DNA of 64,000 bases, taken from the NCBI GenBank assembly GCA_038237625.1, contig JBBRYM010000011.1, forward strand, positions 1 through 64,000. The letters run 5' to 3'. The notes beneath the pieces were generated by a model. The model worked only from the letters and a program-made list of their open reading frames with translations, was not told the origin of the DNA and did no database searches. The number at the start of each line of letters is the position of its first letter. Within the stretch, counting starts at the first letter, position 1. The stretch is from JAWVFM01 sp038237625 (GTDB lineage: Bacteria; Actinomycetota; Thermoleophilia; Solirubrobacterales; 70-9). Below, one piece after another: positions 1 through 7,478 of the stretch. The position numbers were made by a program, and so were the translations under genes.

Positions 1-183
1 CGGCTTGATGTCGGTGGGAAGGGGCGCGTTGACGATGTCGAGCAGCGCGTGGTTTTGCCAAAAGCACAGCGCGCAGGTCAACGTCAGCGTGATCACGCAG
101 ACGATGATCCGCGTGCGCAGCTCGTCGAGGTGCTCGACGAGGGTGAGCCGTTCCTCGAACTCGGCCGCCTTTAGGCGGGCCAT
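1..183 (-). CDS. tatC: Sec-independent translocase TatC, N-terminal part (cut by window edge)
   Basis: The first 61 residues of a protein whose gene runs off the left edge. It begins MARLKAAEFEERLTLVEHLD and continues with ELRTR, the hallmark cytoplasmic N-terminus of TatC, followed by a hydrophobic first membrane segment (about residues 24-45). TatC is the membrane receptor that recognises twin-arginine signal peptides and works with TatA. The ATG lies 3 nt after the tatA stop on the same strand, so the two are co-transcribed. A likely client is the Rieske protein encoded at 4894-5565, which has an RRRVF twin-arginine motif. Identity is firm; the rest of the protein is not visible. Confidence 0.9.
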   Translation of the reverse strand, partial: MARLKAAEFEERLTLVEHLDELRTRIIVCVITLTLTCALCFWQNHALLDIVNAPLPTDIKP

Positions 184-186
184 GCG

Positions 187-420
187 TTAGGGGCGGGGCT
201 CTACGACCTCGCCCTCGACGGGCTCGGCAGCGTGCTCGCCGGGCTCGATCTTGGGCGAATCGTCATCGTCATCATCGTCGTCATTGCCCGAGATCGAGGC
301 GCGGAACTCCCGGATCCCCTTGCCCATCGACTTGCCGAGCTCGGGCAGCCGCTTGGGCCCGAAGATGATCAGGGCAAAGATGACAACCACGGCCAACTCG
401 AGAGGTCCAACGTTTGGCAT
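187..420 (-). CDS. tatA: Twin-arginine translocase subunit TatA/E
   Basis: A 77-residue TatA: one membrane helix (residues 6-20, ending in FGPKRLPELGK) followed by an amphipathic helix (GKSMGKGIREFRAS). FGP-LPELG is the family signature. TatA oligomers form the membrane passage for folded proteins recruited by TatC. After the amphipathic helix comes a run of eight Asp residues (47-54) and an acidic tail. The run is encoded by a GAC/GAT trinucleotide tract at 259-282 that may be prone to slippage. The ATG at 420 was chosen because homology starts there; a longer in-frame reading upstream has no TatA character and overlaps dcd. tatC follows 3 nt downstream. Confidence 0.93.
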   Translation of the reverse strand: MPNVGPLELAVVVIFALIIFGPKRLPELGKSMGKGIREFRASISGNDDDDDDDDSPKIEPGEHAAEPVEGEVVEPRP

Positions 421-486
421 CTCGGCAGATGGTATCGGGCAGGGCTTGCCATCTGATTGGGCCGATCGAACTGGCAGACTGCGCCC

Positions 487-1089
487 GTGAGCACAAGCGG
501 AGTCCTCTCCGACAGCACGATCCGCCGCCTGGTCGGGGAGGGACGCGTGCGCATCGACCCCTGGGACCCGGAGATGGTCCAGCCCGCCAGCGTCGACTTG
601 AAGCTCGGGCCATCGTTTCGCGTCTTTCACAACCACCGCATCCAGACGATCGACCTGGCCAACCCACCGAAAGACCTCACCGAGCACGTCGAGGTGGGCG
701 GTGAGGACACATTCGTCATCCACCCAGGCGAGTTCGTCCTGGGCCGCACGGTCGAGCTGGTTGAGCTGCCGGATGACCTCGTCGCGAGGATCGAGGGAAA
801 GAGCTCGCTGGGCCGGCTTGGACTGATCTGCCACGCCACGGCGGGCTTCGTCGATCCCGGCTTCAGCGGGACTCTGACCCTCGAGATCACCAACTTCAAC
901 AGCGTCCCGATCGTGCTTAGGCCTGGACTACCGATTGCCCAACTCAGCCTGATGACGCTGGATGCTCCGGCCGAGCGCCCGTACGGGCACCCCGACCTGG
1001 GAAGCCACTACCAAGGCCAGCGAGAGGCAACGGAATCCCGCTACGAGGGCGGACCCGCGAGCCCCGCCGAAACCCCCAGCCGGACCTGA
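487..1089 (+). CDS. dcd: dCTP deaminase (probably bifunctional dCTP deaminase/dUTPase)
   Basis: A 200-residue protein of the dCTP deaminase/dUTPase fold, which supplies dUMP for thymidylate synthesis. Visible family motifs are VLSDSTIRRLV at the N-terminus, QPASVDLKLG, the GKSSLGRLGL phosphate-binding segment with the catalytic Arg/Ser, HATAGFVDPGFSGTLTLE (catalytic Glu) and LRPGLPIAQLSL near the end. The GTG at 487 gives the usual VSTSGVLSD start; an ATG 30 nt upstream adds ten residues without homology. Divergent from tatA with 66 nt between. Actinobacterial members often convert dCTP directly to dUMP, which is family knowledge and cannot be read from this sequence. Confidence 0.93.
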   Translation: MSTSGVLSDSTIRRLVGEGRVRIDPWDPEMVQPASVDLKLGPSFRVFHNHRIQTIDLANPPKDLTEHVEVGGEDTFVIHPGEFVLGRTVELVELPDDLVARIEGKSSLGRLGLICHATAGFVDPGFSGTLTLEITNFNSVPIVLRPGLPIAQLSLMTLDAPAERPYGHPDLGSHYQGQREATESRYEGGPASPAETPSRT

Positions 1090-1126
1090 GGGCCGACCCC
1101 TAAAGCCGTGGGGTCCACCCGCCGAT

Positions 1127-1537
1127 ATGGCAGGTGAGATGGAGAGCCGCGAGGGACATACCCCGCACGCGTACCCCGCCCCTGGCCAGATCGGCCCCGG
1201 CGCGTTCGCCGGCAGCGCTACGACACAATCCCCGCGCCGCACGGAGGTGGCCCTCCACATCTGCCCCGAGTGCGCCGGCGAGCTCGTCCATCCCATCGAT
1301 TGGTCCCCAACGACCTCCCGCAAATGGGCGGTCGAGCTCCGCTGCCCGAGCTGCGAGTGGATCGGTTGCGGAATCTATCCTCAGGACGTTGTGGATCGCT
1401 TCGAGGAGGTCCTCGACCTCGGGAACGACGCCATCCTCGCCGACCTGCAGGCTCTTTCGCGGGCGAACATGGAGGAAGAGATCGAGCGCTTCGCGATGGC
1501 CCTCACGGCAGACCTGATCCTGCCCGAGGACTTTTAG
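1127..1537 (+). CDS. Conserved hypothetical protein with a zinc-ribbon
   Basis: About 136 residues. Residues 1-40 look disordered. They are followed by HICPECAGELVHP and, 20 residues later, ELRCPSCEWIG: two CxxC pairs typical of a zinc ribbon. The C-terminal half is an acidic helical region (DVVDRFEEVLDLGNDAILADL...ALTADLILPEDF). The start is uncertain: ATG at 1127 or 1139, or GTG at 1247 directly before the zinc ribbon (VALHICPEC). No function recognised. A membrane or DNA partner cannot be inferred. It reads in the same direction as dcd, 37 nt downstream, and ends before a palindrome that separates it from the convergent hepT-like gene. Confidence 0.6.
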   Translation: MAGEMESREGHTPHAYPAPGQIGPGAFAGSATTQSPRRTEVALHICPECAGELVHPIDWSPTTSRKWAVELRCPSCEWIGCGIYPQDVVDRFEEVLDLGNDAILADLQALSRANMEEEIERFAMALTADLILPEDF

Positions 1538-1546
1538 CGTTCCGTT

Positions 1547-1573
1547 CCGTTAAGGGGTCGGACCCGTTAACGG
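1547..1573. terminator. 27-nt near-perfect palindrome between convergent genes
   Basis: The sequence is its own reverse complement except for one mismatched pair (1554/1566) and the centre base (1560). Outer arms CCGTTAA/TTAACGG enclose GGGTC/GACCC. It sits in the 51 nt between two convergent stop codons, so a bidirectional transcription terminator is the simplest reading. There is no T-tract, as often seen in high-GC actinobacteria. An operator is the alternative. Confidence 0.5.
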
Positions 1574-1588
1574 GGGCTCAGCTCAACA

Positions 1589-2575
1589 TTACGAGTAGCG
1601 CTCCACCACGCCGTCAGCCACCAGCTCCAGCAGACGGATCTGGTCGGGCTCCAGCGCTGCGCCCGAGAGACACGCCTTCGCATCCCTCACCTCACTACGT
1701 GCCCGCTCGCGCGCGTCGTCGAGCGCTCCGGTGGCGGCGATCCGGTCGCAGGCCTTCTCGGCGCTTTGCGCACCGAGCTCGCGAAGGTCGAGCGCCGCGA
1801 GCTCGGGGTCGCGTTCGCGCGCGATGATGAGTGGCAGGGTCACGGTCCCATCGAGCAGGTCGGTTCCCCGAGCCTTGCCAGTCCGCTCCGCGGGGCCCGA
1901 CACGTCCAGCACATCGTCGAGGAGCTGAAACGCAAGGCCGATCCCGGCGCCATAAGCCTTGAGCGCACCATCGGCAGCCGGATCCTCCCGCCCGATGGTG
2001 CAGGCGCACTCGAACAGCCGGGCCGTCTTCAACTGGCAACGCTCGAAGTAGCGATCCGTCTCCACCGCCGGGTCGAAAGCATCGGCACGCTGGGCAAGCT
2101 CGCCGAGAGCGAGTCCCACCGAGGCGCCCGCGAGGAGCTCAATCCGGCGTTGCGAGCCGGGACCGCTCCCGGCGCCGGCGAGCTCCGAGAACGCCCGGGC
2201 GAACAGCAGATCACCGACCGCAAGTGCCTGCTCGGCACCCGAGGTCGCCACCACCGTTGGCCGTCCCCTCCGCAGCGGGGCGTCGTCGAGGATGTCATCG
2301 TGGACCAGGGTCGCCATGTGGACCAACTCGACGGCGGCCGCGGCGGCAACCGCCGGCTCCTTCGCGGACGGGCCGGCGCAGAGGAGGACGAGCATCGGGC
2401 GAAGGCGCTTGCCGCCCGCCTCGAGGGTGGCGCTCGCGTCGTCTCGAAGGCCCCCGCCGGCGTCGGCGATGCTCGCCCGCAGGCGCTCCTCGACCGCCGC
2501 CATCCGGCGCGGCAGCCATGCGTCGGCGGAATCGAGGACCTGGGTGACCGGCGGCGGGATCGCCGAGCGTGTCAT
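1589..2575 (-). CDS. Polyprenyl (hepta/octaprenyl) diphosphate synthase
   Basis: A 328-residue trans-isoprenyl diphosphate synthase. It elongates FPP/GGPP with IPP to make the side chain of menaquinone. Both catalytic aspartate motifs are present: HDDILDDAPLRRGRPT (first Asp-rich motif) and FQLLDDVLDVSG (second). The KRLRP substrate-binding motif follows GGK near residue 58. ATG at 2575 overlaps the menG stop by 4 nt (ATGA), so translation is coupled. With menG immediately upstream and a HepS-like gene at 5611-6183, it resembles HepT, the large subunit of heptaprenyl diphosphate synthase. Chain length cannot be read directly. Confidence 0.9.
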   Translation of the reverse strand: MTRSAIPPPVTQVLDSADAWLPRRMAAVEERLRASIADAGGGLRDDASATLEAGGKRLRPMLVLLCAGPSAKEPAVAAAAAVELVHMATLVHDDILDDAPLRRGRPTVVATSGAEQALAVGDLLFARAFSELAGAGSGPGSQRRIELLAGASVGLALGELAQRADAFDPAVETDRYFERCQLKTARLFECACTIGREDPAADGALKAYGAGIGLAFQLLDDVLDVSGPAERTGKARGTDLLDGTVTLPLIIARERDPELAALDLRELGAQSAEKACDRIAATGALDDARERARSEVRDAKACLSGAALEPDQIRLLELVADGVVERYS

Positions 2576-3300
2576 GACCCCGGAGTCGACGCGGTGTGGA
2601 TGGCGATGATGCCGCCGGCCAGGATCAGGTAGGCGACGTCGGCAAAGCCCGCTGCGTCCACCCGCGCCGCAAGCTCGGATGGGCCCGGAAACCGCTTCAC
2701 GGACTCGGGCAGGTACGAGTAGGCATCCCGGTCGCCCGCGAGCGTGCCGAGCAGGGGAACGATGCGGTCGAACCACAGTGCGAAGAACCAGGACAGCGGC
2801 GGGCGGCGAGGCTGCGTGATCTCGAGGATCGCCAGCCGGCCGCCGGGCTTCAGCACCCGAGCCAGCTCGGCGAGGCCACGATCGAGGTCGGAGAAGTTGC
2901 GAACGCCAAACCCGACGGTGACCGCGTCGAAGGTCGCTTCGTCGTAGGGGAGGGCGAGCGCGTCGGCCCACTCGAACCGCACGTTCGGGGCGCTCGCGCC
3001 CTTCTCGCGGGCCAGGTCCAGCATCGGCTCGGAAAAATCGCAGCCGACGACGCTTCCGCTCGCGCCAACCCGCCGGCCCAGCTCGAGCGCCAAATCGCCA
3101 GTGCCGCAGCACACGTCGAGCGCGCGGGCCCCTTCCAGGGGTCCAAGCCGGTCGACGGCGCGCTCGCGCCAGCGGCGGTCGAGCCCTGCGGTCATCGCGT
3201 GGTTCATGCGGTCGTAGACGCCCGCGATGCGGTCGAACATGCGGTTGACCTGACCGGCGAACGGGTCCGCCTCGGGCCGGGGGCGGGTGCCGGCGGTCAC
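2572..3300 (-). CDS. menG: Demethylmenaquinone C-methyltransferase (UbiE/MenG family)
   Basis: A 242-residue class I SAM methyltransferase that performs the last step of menaquinone synthesis. The UbiE signature is clear: VNRMFDRIAGVYDRMN near residues 18-33, the SAM-binding motif ALDVCCGTGDLAL, GCDFSEPMLDLAREK, and FGVRNFSDLDRGLAE followed by RVLKPGGRLAILE. Translation starts at a GTG (3300). It overlaps the downstream polyprenyl synthase by 4 nt and lies 9 nt after the qcrC stop, placing quinone synthesis in the same transcript as the enzyme that oxidises the quinol. No ubiquinone genes are seen, so menaquinone is the likely substrate. Confidence 0.92.
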   Translation of the reverse strand: MTAGTRPRPEADPFAGQVNRMFDRIAGVYDRMNHAMTAGLDRRWRERAVDRLGPLEGARALDVCCGTGDLALELGRRVGASGSVVGCDFSEPMLDLAREKGASAPNVRFEWADALALPYDEATFDAVTVGFGVRNFSDLDRGLAELARVLKPGGRLAILEITQPRRPPLSWFFALWFDRIVPLLGTLAGDRDAYSYLPESVKRFPGPSELAARVDAAGFADVAYLILAGGIIAIHTASTPGS

Positions 3301-3309
3301 TCGACCCTC

Positions 3310-4080
3310 CTAATTGAGGGAAGCCAGGTAGTCGGCGAGTGCCTTGATCTTCTCCGGGGGCAGGTTCGTGAACGAGGGCATGATCCCCGGGCCCGCCTTC
3401 AGCGAGCGCAGAATCGACTCGCGCGGAATCCGGGCGCCGATGTGCGTGAGCGTCGGACCGGGGCCGGCGTTGCCGTTCTCGCCGATCTTGTGGCAGGCCA
3501 GGCAGCCGGACTGGGCGGCCACCTGGCGTCCCGCGACCAGCTGCTTTTGAGCGTCCGTCAGCTTCGCGACCTCGTCCGGGTGCTGCGCCGTGTCGGGGCT
3601 GCCCCCCTGGACTCCCGGGATCGCGAGCGCGATCTCGTTCGTCGAGCCGGTGTTGGCGCCCTCGTAGGTGAGGAAGGCCATCGCGATGATCGTCAGGACC
3701 ATCGCGGTCATGGCGATCGGCCGGCGCTCGGGACGCCGTTCCGGGCCCCGGTCGTAAAACGGCAACAGGAGCAGGAGCACCATGCAGGCCGTCGGGATCC
3801 CGATGGTGGCCAGCGGAACGAGATAGGGCGGCTTTAGGACGCGCAGGACCTCGAAGAGGAAGAAGAAGTACCACTCGGGCCGGGGGATATAGGTGGTGGT
3901 GGTCGGGTCGGCCTTGGGGCCCTGCTCGGCACCGAGGACGATCGACATCGTCGCGATGACCAGGAAGACGATGAGCATCATCGCCGAGTCCTTGGTGATC
4001 GCGTAGGGGAAGAAAGGCTTGCCCTTCTTCTTCAGGACCTCGTATTCGCGAAGGTACTGCTCCTTTTCGGCCTGGTTCAT
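3310..4080 (-). CDS. qcrC: Cytochrome bc complex subunit QcrC: subunit IV-like domain fused to cytochrome c
   Basis: 256 residues. The first part (about 1-145) is the C-terminal half of cytochrome b (b6f subunit IV type). It contains the Qo-site motif PRPEWYFFFLFEVLR and three membrane helices. A linker leads to a mono-haem cytochrome c domain (about 165-256) with CLACH as the haem c site and a Met in PGIMPSFTNL as likely distal ligand. The same fusion is known for Bacillus QcrC. It partners with the b6-type QcrB at 4084-4890 and the Rieske protein to oxidise menaquinol at the membrane. ATG start 3 nt after the qcrB stop. Confidence 0.9.
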   Translation of the reverse strand: MNQAEKEQYLREYEVLKKKGKPFFPYAITKDSAMMLIVFLVIATMSIVLGAEQGPKADPTTTTYIPRPEWYFFFLFEVLRVLKPPYLVPLATIGIPTACMVLLLLLPFYDRGPERRPERRPIAMTAMVLTIIAMAFLTYEGANTGSTNEIALAIPGVQGGSPDTAQHPDEVAKLTDAQKQLVAGRQVAAQSGCLACHKIGENGNAGPGPTLTHIGARIPRESILRSLKAGPGIMPSFTNLPPEKIKALADYLASLN

Positions 4081-4083
4081 CCC

Positions 4084-4890
4084 CTAGACCTTCTTCTGGC
4101 GCAGCGACTTCGGCTTGGTCTCGCCCGAGAGCCAGGGCGGCGCCGTCGTCCCCTGCTTGACCACGAGATAGAGGTGCGCGCCGATCAGCCCGATGATCAA
4201 GCCGGGCACGAGCAGCATGTGGACCGCGTAGAAGCGAGGCAGCGTGGTCGCCCCAATCTCGTTGCCGGCTCTCAGAAAGTCGGCCAGGTACGGCCCCACT
4301 AACGGCCCCGTCGCCGTGATGTTGTTGGCGACCTCCGTGGCCCAGAACGAGCGTTGGTCGAACGGCAGCAGGTACCCGGTGAGGCCCATGACGAAAGTGA
4401 GGATGAGGAGCACGACCCCGATCACCCAGTTCAGCTCGCGCGGGTACTTGTAGGCGCCGAAGACGAAGGTTCGCCCCATGTGCAGGAAGATCAGGATGAT
4501 CATCACGCTCGCGCCCCACTTGTGCATCCCGCGCACGAACTCGCCGAGGAAGACGTCGTTCGTGAGGTGGGTGATCGACCCGTAGGCCTGGGTGGCTGAC
4601 GGCGTGTAATACATCGCCAGGAAGACGCCGGTGAGGGCCTGCATGATGAAGGCGAACATCGTCGCCGAGCCGAGCGTGTAGAACCAGTTGGTGCCCTTGG
4701 GAACCTTGCGGTAGAGCATCCCCGTGAGGAAGCCGCTGGCGCCCATGCGCTCGTCGACCCACCCGACCAGATCGGCGGGGACCTCCTTCAGTCGCTCAAC
4801 GGTGGCGCTGCCGTCGGCGGCGCCGTTGCCGTTGCCCGTGCCCGGCTTGGCGGGCTTGCGAAGGGCGGCTGGAATCGGGAGCTTGGGCAT
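4084..4890 (-). CDS. qcrB: Cytochrome b6-type subunit QcrB
   Basis: 268 residues matching the N-terminal four-helix half of cytochrome b. A 45-residue Gly/Asn-rich N-terminal extension precedes NWFYTLGSATMFAFIMQALTG. His residues in the helices (GMHKWGASVMIILIFLHMGRTF and RFYAVHMLLVPGLIIGLIGAHLYL) are the bis-haem ligands. GYLLPFDQRSFWATEVANN is the Qo/Qi connecting region. Because it lacks the subunit IV half, it must work with QcrC downstream. It is part of qcrA-qcrB-qcrC, with intergenic gaps of 3 nt on each side. Confidence 0.92.
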   Translation of the reverse strand: MPKLPIPAALRKPAKPGTGNGNGAADGSATVERLKEVPADLVGWVDERMGASGFLTGMLYRKVPKGTNWFYTLGSATMFAFIMQALTGVFLAMYYTPSATQAYGSITHLTNDVFLGEFVRGMHKWGASVMIILIFLHMGRTFVFGAYKYPRELNWVIGVVLLILTFVMGLTGYLLPFDQRSFWATEVANNITATGPLVGPYLADFLRAGNEIGATTLPRFYAVHMLLVPGLIIGLIGAHLYLVVKQGTTAPPWLSGETKPKSLRQKKV

Positions 4891-4893
4891 CGG

Positions 4894-5565
4894 CTACGGA
4901 GCCGGCGCCGTGGAGGGGCGCGGCGGGTAGAGGATGTCCCAGATGCCGCCCGTGAACTCGCCCGGGTCGCGGGCGCGAACGGGTTCGAGGCTCGACGTCA
5001 CGCTGTAGCGGGGCCCGATCTCCACCTGGCCGCGCCGAAGACGGGTCTGGAAGCGGTCGAGCGGGCGCACCGGCGGGCCGCCGAGTACCTTGCCTTCGAA
5101 GTCGTAGACGCCGCCGTGGCACGGGCAGATGAAGTTGCCGGCGGCCTCGACGAAGCGAACCGGGCAACCCAGGTGGGCGCATCGCGTGGAGATCGCGACG
5201 TACGTCCCCTCGGGCTCGTTGAACGGCGGCGACGGGTCGGCAGCCCGGACGTAGGCGGTCGTCTTGCCGGCCTCGCCGATTCCGGGCACCAGGGTGAAGA
5301 CGACCGGCGTGTAGGTCTGCTGCGTGAAGCGGCTGGGCGGGCCCACGGCCTCCCAGGTCTCCTCGGGACGGTCGAAGATCGGGGCGATCGCAAAGCCGAT
5401 GGCCGGTAGCGCCACCCCGGCGCCCGCGATTCCCCCAAGCGCCTGGCCGGCGATCGTGAAGACACGCCGCCGCGTGACCGTCTCGCCCTCGTACCAGCCG
5501 GCGGGGTCCGGCTGGACGGGGCCGTCGCCGGCCTTGCCGTTGGTCTTGTCAGCAGGATCTGCCAA
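4894..5565 (-). CDS. qcrA: Rieske iron-sulfur subunit QcrA
   Basis: 223 residues. The N-terminus has a twin-arginine motif (TRRRVFTIAG) followed by a hydrophobic anchor (about residues 38-60), so export by the Tat system encoded at the window edge is likely. The Rieske cluster ligands are CAHLGC and CPCHGG, separated by 18 residues, including the two extra Cys of the disulfide. It transfers electrons from menaquinol at the QcrB/QcrC Qo site to cytochrome c. First of the three qcr genes; the HepS-like gene ends 45 nt upstream. Confidence 0.93.
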   Translation of the reverse strand: MADPADKTNGKAGDGPVQPDPAGWYEGETVTRRRVFTIAGQALGGIAGAGVALPAIGFAIAPIFDRPEETWEAVGPPSRFTQQTYTPVVFTLVPGIGEAGKTTAYVRAADPSPPFNEPEGTYVAISTRCAHLGCPVRFVEAAGNFICPCHGGVYDFEGKVLGGPPVRPLDRFQTRLRRGQVEIGPRYSVTSSLEPVRARDPGEFTGGIWDILYPPRPSTAPAP

Positions 5566-5610
5566 GTCGATCTGATCGAGGCCGGCCGTCCGGGTGGGCG
5601 GCCTGGGCGC

Positions 5611-6183
5611 TCAGCGCGCGAAGCCTACCGCCTCGGCGGCCGCGCCAAGCTGCTCGCCGAGACCGGATTGTGCCGCTGATGACGAGGCCCAGGCCCACAG
5701 ATCGCCGCCCGCGGCGTCGCCCCGGCGCAGCGCCGCCTTCGCCTCCGCGTGTTTGGGCGCAGAGCCGGCGGCGATGGCGACTGCTGCCGCCAGCCACAGG
5801 GCCGGGACGGCGTCTGCGTCGCCGGCCTGGGCCTGGGCGCAGAGCGAAATCAGATCGGCGAGCTCGGTGATCGCCTCTGCGTCGCCGATCGACGCCAGGA
5901 GCGAAAGACCGCTCGCGTAGAGGTAGTCGCCGGCCAGCAGCGCGAGGTCACGGTCGGATGTGGCGATGATCCGCGGCGTCCCGTAGTGCAGCAGGTAACC
6001 CTCGCGCACGCTCTCGACGACCCGGGCGTAGTCGGCGGGGTCGCTCGCAGCCCGAGGCCCGGCCGCGACCAGGAGGCCCAGAGCGGGCGGTTCGGTGGGC
6101 TCGCGCACGTGGGGAGAGATGACGGAGCGGTCGGCTCGCAGCTCGGCTGCCAGGGTGATGAGCGCCTGTTCGGGTGGCGACAT
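5611..6183 (-). CDS. HepS-like protein (putative heptaprenyl diphosphate synthase component I)
   Basis: 190 mostly helical residues with no catalytic DDxxD motif. Residues about 85-115 (RDLALLAGDYLYASGLSLLA, then SIGDAEAITELADLI) resemble the LAGDY helix of the isoprenyl synthase fold. In particular they match, from memory, the segment of Bacillus HepS, the small non-catalytic partner of HepT. The N-terminal ISPHVREPTEPPALGLLVAAG also recalls the HepS start. The operon contains menG and a catalytic polyprenyl synthase, and Bacillus has hepS-menG-hepT. The function is therefore an inference from weak similarity plus context; an unrelated helical protein remains possible. Confidence 0.55.
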   Translation of the reverse strand: MSPPEQALITLAAELRADRSVISPHVREPTEPPALGLLVAAGPRAASDPADYARVVESVREGYLLHYGTPRIIATSDRDLALLAGDYLYASGLSLLASIGDAEAITELADLISLCAQAQAGDADAVPALWLAAAVAIAAGSAPKHAEAKAALRRGDAAGGDLWAWASSSAAQSGLGEQLGAAAEAVGFAR

Positions 6184-6203
6184 GAGCGCGCGAGGCTACG
6201 GGG

Positions 6204-7478
6204 TCAGGCGCCCAGCGCTTCGGCAGCGGCGTCGACAGTTCGCTCGATTGCCGCTTCGTCGTGTGCGAGGGAGACGAACCACGCCTCGAACTGCGAGGGC
6301 GGGGCATAGATCCCGCGCTCGAGGAGGCCCCTGCAAAAACGGGCGTAGGCGTCGAGGTCGCAGGCGGCTGCGGAGGCGAAGTCCCGGACCGGCTCCGCGC
6401 TGAAGAACGGAGTCACGAGCCCCGGCTCGGACACCACCTGCACGGCGTGGCCGGCCAGAGCGTCGCGAAGGCCGGACGCGAGGGCGTTGGTGAGCTCACG
6501 CAGCCGCTGGTAGGCCCCGGGTGTGAGCCGCTCTAAAGTCGCGAGCCCGGCAGCGACGGCGAGAGGGTTGCCCGACAGCGTCCCCGCCTGGTAGACGTCG
6601 CCGGCGGGGGCGATCATCGACATCAGGTCGCGCCGGCCCCCGTAGGCTGCCGCCGGGAGCCCGCCGCCGATGATCTTTCCGAGGACCGTCAGGTCCGCCC
6701 TGACCCCGAGGAGCTCCTGGGCGCCGCCGCGGGCGACGCGAAAGCCCGAAATCACCTCGTCGAAGATGAGGAGAGCTCCGTTGCCGTCGGCGCCGACTCG
6801 TAGATGCTCGAGAAAGCCTCGCTCGGGCGGAACGACCCCCATGTTCGCCGGGATCGGCTCGGCGATGATCGCCGCGAACCCGCACTCGGCCAGAGCAGCG
6901 TCGACCGCGGCCGGGTCGTTCCAGGGCACCACCACCGTGTCGGCGGCCTGCGCCGCCGTCACCCCCGGGCTCGACGGGATCCCCGAGGTCGCGAGGCCCG
7001 ACCCGGCCTCGGCGAGGAGCCCGTCGACGTGCCCGTGGTAGGCCCCGGCGAACTTGAGAACCGCGTCCCGGCCCGTTGCGGCCCGCGCGAGCCGGATGGC
7101 GCTCATGGTCGCCTCGGTTCCCGAGCTGACCATGCGCAGCATGTCGATGCTCGCAAAACGATCGCAAACCGCCGCCGCCAGCTCGACCTCGCCTTCGGTC
7201 GGCGCGCCGAAGGTGGTGCCACGCCCGGCGGCCTCGCGCACGGCGTCGAGGACGCCCTCGTCGGCGTGCCCCAGGATCAAAGGCCCCCATGAGCAGACCC
7301 AGTCGACGTAGCGGTGGCCGTCGGCGTCGATCAGCTCGAAGCCCTCGGCTCGATCGACGAAGATCGGGTGGTCGCGCCCGATCGAGCGCATCGCGCGAAC
7401 CGGCGAGTTGACCCCGCCGGGGATCAGCCCCGCTGCTCGGGCGTAGATCGCGGCCGAGGTGCGGGTGTCGAGCGTCAA
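6204..7478 (-). CDS. hemL: Glutamate-1-semialdehyde 2,1-aminomutase
   Basis: 424 residues, a class III PLP aminotransferase that makes 5-aminolevulinate. Diagnostic motifs: PGGVNSPVRAM near the N-terminus, SSGTEATMSAIRLARA, FAGAYHGHVD, LIFDEVISGFRVA, the PLP-lysine in LGKIIGGGLPAAAYGG, and AGTLSGNPLAVAAG. The start is a TTG at 7478 whose last bases form the TGA of the upstream gene (TTGA overlap); an upstream extension has no homology. It continues the tetrapyrrole cluster hemB-ahbAB-hemL and lies 20 nt before the HepS-like gene. Confidence 0.94.
   Translation of the reverse strand: MTLDTRTSAAIYARAAGLIPGGVNSPVRAMRSIGRDHPIFVDRAEGFELIDADGHRYVDWVCSWGPLILGHADEGVLDAVREAAGRGTTFGAPTEGEVELAAAVCDRFASIDMLRMVSSGTEATMSAIRLARAATGRDAVLKFAGAYHGHVDGLLAEAGSGLATSGIPSSPGVTAAQAADTVVVPWNDPAAVDAALAECGFAAIIAEPIPANMGVVPPERGFLEHLRVGADGNGALLIFDEVISGFRVARGGAQELLGVRADLTVLGKIIGGGLPAAAYGGRRDLMSMIAPAGDVYQAGTLSGNPLAVAAGLATLERLTPGAYQRLRELTNALASGLRDALAGHAVQVVSEPGLVTPFFSAEPVRDFASAAACDLDAYARFCRGLLERGIYAPPSQFEAWFVSLAHDEAAIERTVDAAAEALGA

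Noticed and set aside
259..282. Possible CRISPR or tandem repeat at the TatA Asp tract
   Set aside because: It is a short coding trinucleotide run without spacers.
2596..3837. Long plus-strand open frame opposite menG and qcrC
   Set aside because: Low-complexity, Arg/Gly-rich composition as expected for an antisense frame in high-GC DNA; no domain.
1589..4762. A 1057-codon minus-strand open frame joining the polyprenyl synthase with upstream sequence
   Set aside because: Only the C-terminal 328 residues are homologous; the rest lies out of frame over menG, qcrC and qcrB.
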